Positions 1-4,611 of a DNA stretch of 13,412 bases are shown piece after piece; the stretch's first letter is position 1, and every line of letters starts with the position of its first letter. Source of the DNA: JBLNBU01 sp050260215 (GTDB lineage Bacteria; Pseudomonadota; Alphaproteobacteria; Rhodospirillales; Magnetospirillaceae); contig JBLNBU010000033.1 of the NCBI GenBank assembly GCA_050260215.1, forward strand, positions 1-13,412, written 5' to 3'. Below the pieces are notes generated by a model. The model had not been told where the DNA came from. It worked only from the letters and a program-made list of their open reading frames with translations, and searched no databases. The position numbers and the translations under genes are program-made.

Positions 1-33
1 GCGATTGCTGTGGAACAGCGTAGTGCGGGTCAT
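1..33 (-). CDS. possible second, divergent vapB start (partial, runs off the left edge)
   Basis: On the minus strand an ATG at 33-31 opens the same 11 codons (MTRTTLFHSNR) that begin vapB at 217, preceded by the same AAGGGG ribosome-binding site (45-40). It is the mirror copy created by the palindrome, and the reading frame is open to the window edge. Whether a full second antitoxin gene, a fragment, or an assembly artefact lies beyond cannot be seen. Confidence 0.3.
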   Translation of the reverse strand, partial: MTRTTLFHSNR

Positions 34-39
34 CGGGAA

Positions 40-92
40 CCCCTTCGAGGCTGGGAGATGTTTAGTGTATATCCCGGCCGCAGGCGGCGCAA
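40..92 (-). promoter_or_regulatory. mirror copy of the vapB promoter/operator
   Basis: This is the left-arm counterpart of the vapBC promoter. It has a TTGCGC -35-like element (92-87), a TACACT -10-like element (69-64) and an AAGGGG ribosome-binding site (45-40), all reading leftward. The operator half-site next to the Shine-Dalgarno is altered by one base at position 57 (GGGAGAT instead of GGGATAT on the plus strand). This operator is therefore imperfect, whereas its right-arm twin is perfect. Confidence 0.35.
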
Positions 93-157
93 CGGGAAAC
101 GGCGGGGCCCGGTGCCCGGGGCCGCCGGCCCCGGCCACCCGGCCCGCCCGTTTCCCG

Positions 158-210
158 TTGCGCCGCCTGCGGCCGGGATATACACTAAACATATCCCAGC
201 CTCGAAGGGG
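158..210 (+). promoter_or_regulatory. vapBC promoter with overlapping inverted-repeat operator
   Basis: A TTGCGC -35-like box (158-163) is followed after 17 bp by TACACT (181-186) as a -10. A perfect 7-bp inverted repeat, GGGATAT-N9-ATATCCC (175-197), covers the -10. VapBC complexes typically autorepress by binding such repeats through the antitoxin's N-terminal DNA-binding domain, so this is the likely operator. The ribosome-binding site AAGGGG (205-210) lies six bases before the vapB ATG. Confidence 0.6.
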
Positions 211-216
211 TTCCCG

Positions 217-438
217 ATGACCCGCACTACGCTGTTCCACAGCAATCGCAGCCAGGCCGTGCGCCTGCCCAAGGACGTGGCCTTTCCCGAGGGCGTCAAG
301 GAAGTGGCGATCCTGCGCGACGGCAACCGGCGGGTGATCGTGCCAGCCAATGCCGTGTGGGACGACTTCTTCGCCGCCCCTGGCATCGACCTGCCCGAAC
401 GCGAGCAGCCGCCGGTGCAGGAGCGGGAGGCGTTCTGA
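217..438 (+). CDS. vapB: VapB-type antitoxin (MvpA/VagC-like, AbrB-fold)
   Basis: This 73-residue antitoxin should neutralise the VapC toxin encoded directly downstream and autorepress the operon. The N-terminal segment TLFHSNRSQAVRLPKD (about residues 5-20) is the swapped-hairpin AbrB-like DNA-binding signature of the VagC/MvpA group. The C-terminal tail ending in QEREAF matches the toxin-wrapping tail of this family, which commonly ends ERESF or similar. The ATG at 217 is chosen because AAGGGG stands six bases upstream and the protein then begins at the family's usual first residues; a longer upstream frame would run through the palindrome. The stop lies one base before the vapC GTG. The first 11 codons sit inside the palindrome at 1-249, so any rearrangement there would alter this gene. 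Confidence 0.9.
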   Translation: MTRTTLFHSNRSQAVRLPKDVAFPEGVKEVAILRDGNRRVIVPANAVWDDFFAAPGIDLPEREQPPVQEREAF

Positions 439-439
439 C

Positions 440-847
440 GTGCTGCGCTACATGCTGGACACCAACCTGTGCGTGCGCGTCCTGCGCGACCGCCCGCCGG
501 GCCTGCGCGAGCGCTTCAACGCCGAGGCCACCGGCCTGTGCATTTCGACGGTGACCTTGGCCGAGTTGCTGTACGGGGCGGAAAAGTCGGCCCGCCCGGG
601 CGACAACCGCCGGCAGGTCGAGGGGTTCGCCGACCGGCTTTCCGTTCTGCCCTTCGACGAGGCGGCGGCGGCGCATTACGCCGACATCCGCGCCAACCTC
701 GAACGCAAGGGGCAGATCATCGGGGCCTACGACATGATGATCGCCGGCCACGCACGCAGCCGCGGGCTGGTGGCGGTCACCGGCAACCTGGGCGAATTCA
801 CCAGGGTCGAGGGCCTGCGCGCCGAAGACTGGCTCCCCCCCGCCTGA
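440..847 (+). CDS. vapC: VapC-type PIN-domain ribonuclease toxin
   Basis: The 135-residue PIN-domain toxin begins MLRYMLDTN, with acidic catalytic residues visible at D7, E42 (TLAELLYG) and D98 (AYDMMIAGHA). The distal TGNLGEFTRV motif carries N116 and E119. Length and motifs match the MvpT/VapC group of enteric bacteria, whose members cleave initiator tRNA in the anticodon loop; that target is inferred here from family. The start is GTG at 440, with GGGAGG (425-430) nine bases upstream and one base after the vapB stop, consistent with coupled translation. An ATG at 452 would cut off the conserved first strand. The gene converges with ldcA, leaving one base between the stop codons and no room for a separate terminator. 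All catalytic positions look intact. Confidence 0.92.
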   Translation: MLRYMLDTNLCVRVLRDRPPGLRERFNAEATGLCISTVTLAELLYGAEKSARPGDNRRQVEGFADRLSVLPFDEAAAAHYADIRANLERKGQIIGAYDMMIAGHARSRGLVAVTGNLGEFTRVEGLRAEDWLPPA

Positions 848-848
848 C

Positions 849-1688
849 CTACTGCCCCCAGGTGCCGAACGGCACCACCTTGTTGGCGGTGTCGTGGCCG
901 ATGTCGGCGCGGCCGAGCCAGGGGATGCCGGAGCGGGCGCACCAGTACTGGGCAACCTGCTCCTCGGTCATGGCGAAATCGGGGTCGTTGGGGGTGATGT
1001 CGCTGCAGCGGCCCAGCATCAGGCCTGCGGCGCCGCGGATGGCGGCGGTGATCTGGCCGAGCGCGCGGTCGATGCGGTACATGGCTTCCGACACCTCTTC
1101 CAGCATGACCACGTGGCCCGACAGGTCGGGCATGGCCGGGGTGCCGATCAGGTGGGACAGGATGGTGATGTTGAAGGCCGCGGTGGGCCGCTCCGCCACC
1201 GAGGGTTCCAGCGCGCTGGCGTCGCCGTCGACCAGGAACGACAGGGCGCGCACCACCGCCTCGTCGCCGCCCAGGCGGTTGAGGTCGTTGGGCATGGGGC
1301 CGTGGGCGACGCGGCCGACCTTGGCGCCGTACAGCGCCCCCAGCATGGCGCCGGCGTCGCTGTAGCCCATGTAGGTCTTGGCCCGCGCCGCCGCGTCCAG
1401 GTGCGGCAGCACCATGTCGACCAGGCGGAACGAGCCATAGCCGCCGCGGCCGAACCACAACACGTCGAAGGACGGGTCGTTGGCTACCTCGACGAAGGCC
1501 TGGGCGCGCGCGGCATCGGGGCCGGCGAAGTGGCCGGCCTGCTCGAAGCACTGGGGGTGGAAGACGATCTCGGGGGCACGCGCGCCGAAGGCCTCGGCCG
1601 CCAGTGTCGCCAGCCGCAGCGGCAGGTCCACCGGCACCCGGCAAGAGGGAGCGACCACGCCGATCCGTATCGCCCTGTGCTCGCTCAA
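849..1688 (-). CDS. ldcA: LD-carboxypeptidase (S66 family), murein recycling
   Basis: This 279-residue S66-family peptidase should remove the terminal D-Ala from murein tetrapeptides, giving tripeptides for reuse in peptidoglycan recycling in the cytoplasm. Visible hallmarks are VVAPS near the N-terminus, WFGRGGYG (78-85), the nucleophile serine S110 in MGYSDAG, the LEEVSEAMYRIDRAL block with the candidate acidic residue E198, and H265 in IGHDTANKVVPFG. These give a Ser-Glu-His triad. The usual GGN before the central helix is AFN here. The start is TTG at 1688: AAGGA lies eight bases upstream and the next in-frame ATG is far inside the domain. The divergent neighbour is a Mur ligase of the Mpl/MurC family, which could use the tripeptide product. 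The related MccF immunity peptidases are an alternative, but no microcin genes are nearby. Confidence 0.88.
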   Translation of the reverse strand: MSEHRAIRIGVVAPSCRVPVDLPLRLATLAAEAFGARAPEIVFHPQCFEQAGHFAGPDAARAQAFVEVANDPSFDVLWFGRGGYGSFRLVDMVLPHLDAAARAKTYMGYSDAGAMLGALYGAKVGRVAHGPMPNDLNRLGGDEAVVRALSFLVDGDASALEPSVAERPTAAFNITILSHLIGTPAMPDLSGHVVMLEEVSEAMYRIDRALGQITAAIRGAAGLMLGRCSDITPNDPDFAMTEEQVAQYWCARSGIPWLGRADIGHDTANKVVPFGTWGQ

Positions 1689-1745
1689 CTCGTATGTCCT
1701 TGTTATCGCTTGCCGGCGCCCGCGGCGGGATTGTAGCTTCCGCCG
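1689..1745. promoter_or_regulatory. divergent promoter region between ldcA and the Mur ligase
   Basis: Only 57 bp separate the two divergent starts. On the minus strand TACAAT (1735-1730) is a good -10 for ldcA, although I see no convincing -35. On the plus strand TTGCCG (1710-1715) and TAGCTT (1734-1739), 18 bp apart, would place transcription initiation at or next to the ligase ATG (1746). The two -10 elements overlap, so the promoters would probably compete. This is motif reading only. Confidence 0.4.
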
Positions 1746-3128
1746 ATGGAACGAGACAGGTCTTATTTCTTCTGCGGCATCGGGGGCAGCGGCATGCTGC
1801 CCCTGGCGATGATCGTCCACGCCCGCGGCGCCACCGTGGCCGGGTCGGACCGGTCGCTGGACCAGGGGCGCACCGCGGACAAGTTCGACTTCCTGCGCGC
1901 CCGCGGCATCTCCCTGTTTGCCCAGGACGGCAGCGGCCTGACCAGCCCCGACACGGTGCTGGTGACCTCTGCCGCGGTCGAGGAGACGGTGCCCGATGTG
2001 CGCGCCGCCCGCGCCCTGGGGGCGCCGCTGATGACGCGGGCCCAGCTGCTGGCGCGGCTGTTCAACGCCGCGCCGCGGGCGGTCGGCATCGCCGGCACCA
2101 GCGGCAAGTCCACCACCACCGGCATGGTCGCCTGGCTGCTGCACCGGCTGAACCTTGCGCCCACGGTGATGAACGGCGCGGTGATGAAGAACTTCGTCAC
2201 CGCCGACATCCCCTTCGCCAGCGCCCTGGTGGGCGGCGACGACCTGTTCGTCGCCGAGGTCGACGAAAGCGACGGCTCGATCGCGCACTACACGCCCAAG
2301 GTGGCGGTGCTCAACAACGTCGCCTTCGACCACAAGTCCATGGAAGAGCTGCGGGTGCTGTTCGGCGACTTCACCGCCAAGGCCGAGGTGGCGGTGCTGA
2401 ACCTGGACAACGCCGAGACCGCCAGACTGGCGGCCGGGCTGCCCGCGCCCAAGCGCCTGACCTATTCCCTGGCCGACGCTTCGGCCGAGCTGGTCGCCCG
2501 CGACATCGAGCCGGCTCCCGACGGCATCGCCTTCAGCGTCGACGGGGTGCGGCTGCGCCTGGACGTGCCCGGCCGCCACAACGTCGCCAACGCCCTGGCC
2601 GCCCTGGGGGCGGCGCGTGCCCTGGGCGCCGGCCTGGCCGAGGCCGCGGCCGCGCTGGAAGGCTTCGCCGGCATCCGTCGCCGGCTCGAGGTGGTGGGAT
2701 CGGCGGGCGGCATCACCGTCATCGACGACTTCGCCCACAACCCGGACAAGATCGCCGCCACCCTGGCCACCCTGCACGACTTTCCGGGCCGGCTGCTGCT
2801 GTTGTTCCAGCCGCACGGCTTCGGGCCGCTGCGGCTGATGCGGTCCGAGTTCATCGACTGCTTCGCCGAGCACATGCGCGACGGCGACGTGCTGGCCATG
2901 CCCGAGCCGGTCTATTTCGGCGGCACCGTCGACCGCAGCGTCAGCAGCGGCGACATCGTCGCCGGAGTGCGCGGCCTGGGCCGCGCCGCCCACGCCTTCG
3001 CCGACCGCCCCGCCTGCGGCGAACATCTCGTGGGGCTGGCGCGCCCCGGTGACCGCATCGTGGTCATGGGGGCGCGCGACGACACCTTGTCGACCTTCGC
3101 CGCCGAACTGCTGGGGCGGCTGGGCTAG
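1746..3128 (+). CDS. MurC/Mpl-family UDP-MurNAc:peptide ligase
   Basis: The 460-residue protein has the full three-domain Mur ligase layout. It opens with a nucleotide-sugar fold (FFCGIGGSGM, 8-17), has an ATP P-loop GTSGKSTTT (117-125) and a metal/ATP acidic motif EVDESDGS (about 172-178). LNNVAFDHKSMEEL follows, then a C-terminal domain opening with RRRLEVVG and VIDDFAHNP (325-333). Length fits both MurC and Mpl. Mpl joins the recycled tripeptide L-Ala-D-Glu-mDAP to UDP-MurNAc; MurC joins L-Ala. The divergent LD-carboxypeptidase makes exactly the tripeptide, and essential murC normally sits in the division cluster, so an Mpl-like role is inferred. The P-loop departs from the usual GTHGKTTT, with serine at both the H and first T positions. 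No clear ribosome-binding site precedes the ATG. The stop lies three bases from the convergent neighbour. Confidence 0.85.
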   Translation: MERDRSYFFCGIGGSGMLPLAMIVHARGATVAGSDRSLDQGRTADKFDFLRARGISLFAQDGSGLTSPDTVLVTSAAVEETVPDVRAARALGAPLMTRAQLLARLFNAAPRAVGIAGTSGKSTTTGMVAWLLHRLNLAPTVMNGAVMKNFVTADIPFASALVGGDDLFVAEVDESDGSIAHYTPKVAVLNNVAFDHKSMEELRVLFGDFTAKAEVAVLNLDNAETARLAAGLPAPKRLTYSLADASAELVARDIEPAPDGIAFSVDGVRLRLDVPGRHNVANALAALGAARALGAGLAEAAAALEGFAGIRRRLEVVGSAGGITVIDDFAHNPDKIAATLATLHDFPGRLLLLFQPHGFGPLRLMRSEFIDCFAEHMRDGDVLAMPEPVYFGGTVDRSVSSGDIVAGVRGLGRAAHAFADRPACGEHLVGLARPGDRIVVMGARDDTLSTFAAELLGRLG

Positions 3129-3131
3129 TCT

Positions 3132-3512
3132 TCAGGGCTTGGCGGCGTGCCAGATGCCCTTGACGCCGTCGCCGGTGGTCTCGCCCGGCTTGGCGTCCTT
3201 GCTCCAGGTGTATAGCGGCTTGCCCTTGTAGGCCCACTGCTTCGACCCGTCGTCGCGGGTGATGGTGGTCCAGTCGCCGTGGGCGGCAGCAGGGCCGGTA
3301 GCGGCGAAGGGCGGCCAGTTCTGGGCACAGGGACCGGTGCAGGCCGACTTGCCGCCGGAATCCTGGTCGAAGGTGTACAGCGTCATGCCGTGGGGATCGG
3401 CCAGCACCTTGCCCATGGCGGTGTCCATGGTCTTGGCGGGCATGTCGGCGGCCTGGGCGGACGCCGCGGCGACGGCCATGACGGTGGCGGCGACGATGGT
3501 CTTGAACTGCAT
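3132..3512 (-). CDS. exported COG4315-type small protein (lipoprotein_15 repeats)
   Basis: This is a 126-residue secreted protein of unknown function. Residues 1-21 form a signal peptide (basic start, alanine-rich core, AQA cleavage site). The mature part carries two copies of the PF03640-type repeat. The first is VLADPHGMTLYTFDQD with a C58/C62 pair in ACTGPCAQNWPP; the second is WAYKGKPLYTWSKDAKPG ending near GIWHA. No lipobox cysteine is seen, so it is probably soluble in the periplasm. The ATG at 3512 is supported by GGGAGAG seven bases upstream. That ribosome-binding site is predicted to be base-paired (see the structured leader). It is downstream of the PilZ gene on the same strand with an 89-bp gap. 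The family often lies near stress or electron-transfer genes, but no activity can be assigned. Confidence 0.82.
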   Translation of the reverse strand: MQFKTIVAATVMAVAAASAQAADMPAKTMDTAMGKVLADPHGMTLYTFDQDSGGKSACTGPCAQNWPPFAATGPAAAHGDWTTITRDDGSKQWAYKGKPLYTWSKDAKPGETTGDGVKGIWHAAKP

Positions 3513-3520
3513 GTGATTGC

Positions 3521-3591
3521 TCTCCCGGCGAAAAAGGGGAACACCCGCCTTCCACATGGGAAGGGCGGGCGCCGTCGCCAAGGCCGGGAGA
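3521..3591 (-). promoter_or_regulatory. structured leader hiding the ribosome-binding site of the 3132-3512 gene
   Basis: On the minus-strand RNA, TCTCCCGGC (3591-3583) is perfectly complementary to GCCGGGAGA (3529-3521), which contains the Shine-Dalgarno seven bases before the ATG. Inside this 9-bp stem is a second hairpin (3544-3553 with 3559-3569, one bulged base), followed eight bases later by five T (3535-3531). The pairings are direct. A role as a translational switch, or as a weak terminator for the upstream PilZ gene, is inferred. Confidence 0.45.
3531..3569 (-). terminator. possible weak intrinsic terminator/attenuator after pilZ
   Basis: On the minus strand a GC-rich hairpin (CCCGCC plus TTCC against GGAAGGCGGG, one bulge) is followed by TGTTCCCC and then TTTTT. 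The T-run is displaced eight bases from the stem, so termination would be weak. It would allow partial read-through from pilZ into the exported protein gene. Confidence 0.3.
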
Positions 3592-3601
3592 AGCGAAAGG
3601 C

Positions 3602-3937
3602 CTATTCGGCCGCGGCGGCAACCGCCACCAGCGCATCGAGCACGGCGGGGACCAGGGGTTCGAGGAAGGCGCAGCCCAGTGCGCTCATGTTGGGGGTCGA
3701 CCAGGCCAGCCGGGCCGCCAACTGGTGGCCGCCCACCGACAGGCGGATCTCGGTGCCCGGGCGCAGGTCCAGGCCGGCAAGGTGGGTCAGCGCCATGGGC
3801 ATGACCTTGCAGCCGCCCTGGGACAGGTCGACCACCTGGCAATCCTCGACCACCCCGGCCAGTTCCATACGGCCGGGACGACCGCAGGCCAGCCGCGGAA
3901 AGGCGCGAAGCTCGCTGCGAACGTAAGCCATGACCAT
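3602..3937 (-). CDS. PilZ-domain c-di-GMP receptor
   Basis: This is a 111-residue single-domain PilZ protein. The c-di-GMP binding signature is complete: RAFPR (R11 and R15, RxxxR) near the N-terminus and DLSQGG (D37, S39, G42, DxSxxG) about 20 residues later, followed by a short beta-barrel and an alanine-rich C-terminal helix. Such proteins bind c-di-GMP and act on flagella, exopolysaccharide or other partners; the target cannot be read from the sequence. Two starts are possible: ATG 3937 with AGGGGG about four bases upstream, or ATG 3931 (109 residues) at ten bases. A TATACT -10-like element lies upstream at 3984-3979 on the minus strand. It is followed by the COG4315-type gene. A diguanylate cyclase is encoded 7.6 kb away in the same window, but nothing links the two directly. 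Confidence 0.85.
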   Translation of the reverse strand: MVMAYVRSELRAFPRLACGRPGRMELAGVVEDCQVVDLSQGGCKVMPMALTHLAGLDLRPGTEIRLSVGGHQLAARLAWSTPNMSALGCAFLEPLVPAVLDALVAVAAAAE

Positions 3938-4076
3938 CGAACCCCCTGGTTGATCTACTGCGCCAAAATATGAGCTGCAGTATATCCACCTTCGGTCGGC
4001 CAAGACCATCGACCGGAAGCTTAAGGAAAATAGCACTAAAGGTCATGGGGACTTTCCTCGACCGGCCCGCCCGTCC

Positions 4077-4126
4077 TTGACCGATGTCAAAGGCCCGCCG
4101 TGACAAAAGGTGGTACGGTCCAGTGC
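4077..4126 (+). promoter_or_regulatory. FNR/FixK-type box and promoter for the DUF2946-tonB operon
   Basis: TTGACCGATGTCAA (4077-4090) is a perfect inverted repeat that fits the FNR/FixK/DNR consensus TTGA-N6-TCAA. A TACGGT -10-like hexamer lies at 4114-4119, predicting a start near 4125. The box centre (4083.5) then falls at -41.5, the standard position for class II activation by FNR-family regulators. The gene start (4151) follows about 25 bases later. The motif and spacing are seen directly; oxygen or nitric-oxide control is inferred. Confidence 0.6.
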
Positions 4127-4150
4127 AATTCGGCCTGGGAGGGGCGAGGG

Positions 4151-4552
4151 GTGCGCTGGTTCAGGGGCAAGACGGGCATGGACGCACGCGGCAGGATCGC
4201 CGCGGTCGCCCTGTGCATCCTGGCCCTGGCCTTCAACCTGGCGGGCGGCATTGCCTATGCCGAGGCCTGGCGCGACGCCGCCGCCTCGACTGCCGTCGCC
4301 GCCGACAATTTCGTCTGCCACTCCACTGCCGACAACGCCCCTGCCGACCCGGCCAAGCCGCAGTTGCCGGCCAAGTGCCCGCTGTGCACGGTCTCGGCGG
4401 CCGCCATGTCGGCTCCGCCGATGCAGCCGCCCGCGGTGGTGCCGCCCCTGGCCCAGGCCGCTCCGGCCGGTTCCGTCGCGGCCACGCGGGTGGTGCCTGC
4501 CTGCCCCGCACTTGCCCTGCCCGCCTCGCGGGCTCCTCCGTCCTTCGCCTGA
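4151..4552 (+). CDS. DUF2946-type small cysteine protein, possible copper-sensing leader gene
   Basis: This is a 133-residue protein with a basic N-terminus and a hydrophobic segment (about 16-38) that acts as a signal or anchor. C56-H57, a C76-P-L-C79 motif, then an alanine/proline-rich tail with C118 follow. The size, CxxC position and location before a TonB receptor fit the DUF2946 group. From memory, a DUF2946 gene (CruR) in Bordetella pertussis is an upstream reading frame whose CxxC motif makes translation of the downstream TonB receptor respond to copper. Here the last codons can pair with the receptor's ribosome-binding site. GTG 4151 is chosen because GGAGG lies eight bases upstream; ATG 4178 is the alternative. 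The sequence is low-complexity and weakly conserved, so the family call is moderately sure. Confidence 0.65.
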   Translation: MRWFRGKTGMDARGRIAAVALCILALAFNLAGGIAYAEAWRDAAASTAVAADNFVCHSTADNAPADPAKPQLPAKCPLCTVSAAAMSAPPMQPPAVVPPLAQAAPAGSVAATRVVPACPALALPASRAPPSFA

Positions 4553-4604
4553 TCCCGTGACCTTGGGCCACCCGGCCCGATATCCGTGAGCTCTCGCGAA
4601 GGAC
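4540..4604 (+). promoter_or_regulatory. translation-coupling hairpin over the receptor ribosome-binding site
   Basis: GTCCTTCGC (4540-4548), within the last codons of the DUF2946 gene, is perfectly complementary to GCGAAGGAC (4596-4604), which contains the GAAGGA Shine-Dalgarno of the TonB receptor. A second hairpin, GGGCC-ACCC-GGCCC (4565-4578), fits inside the loop. A ribosome reaching the DUF2946 stop (4550-4552) would open the outer stem and expose the receptor start at 4612. The complementarity is direct; the switch function is inferred. Confidence 0.55.
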
Positions 4605-4611
4605 TGTTTCC

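Larger units (their letters stand above)
1..249. repeat. 249-bp near-perfect palindrome covering the vapB promoter and first codons
   Basis: Base n pairs with base 250-n across the whole stretch, centred on base 125. I find only five mismatched pairs out of 124: 57/193, 103/147, 104/146, 110/140 and 115/135. The outer ~100 bp of each arm differ at a single position. The right arm holds the vapB promoter, operator, Shine-Dalgarno and first 11 codons; the left arm holds the same elements pointing the other way. The left arm runs to the first base of the window, so the true length is unknown and may be greater. The palindrome could extrude a cruciform. It may be a real inverted duplication or a fold-back artefact at a contig end; the sequence alone cannot decide. 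Confidence 0.95.

Noticed and set aside
1..250. The inverted repeat as an insertion-sequence end or CRISPR element
   Set aside because: No transposase, target duplication or repeat-spacer pattern is visible; it is a single continuous palindrome including vapB codons.
1689..3026. Upstream extension of ldcA to a 725-residue minus-strand frame
   Set aside because: Only 849-1688 encodes the S66 domain; the rest is antisense to the Mur ligase and shows no domain. A ribosome-binding site stands before TTG 1688.
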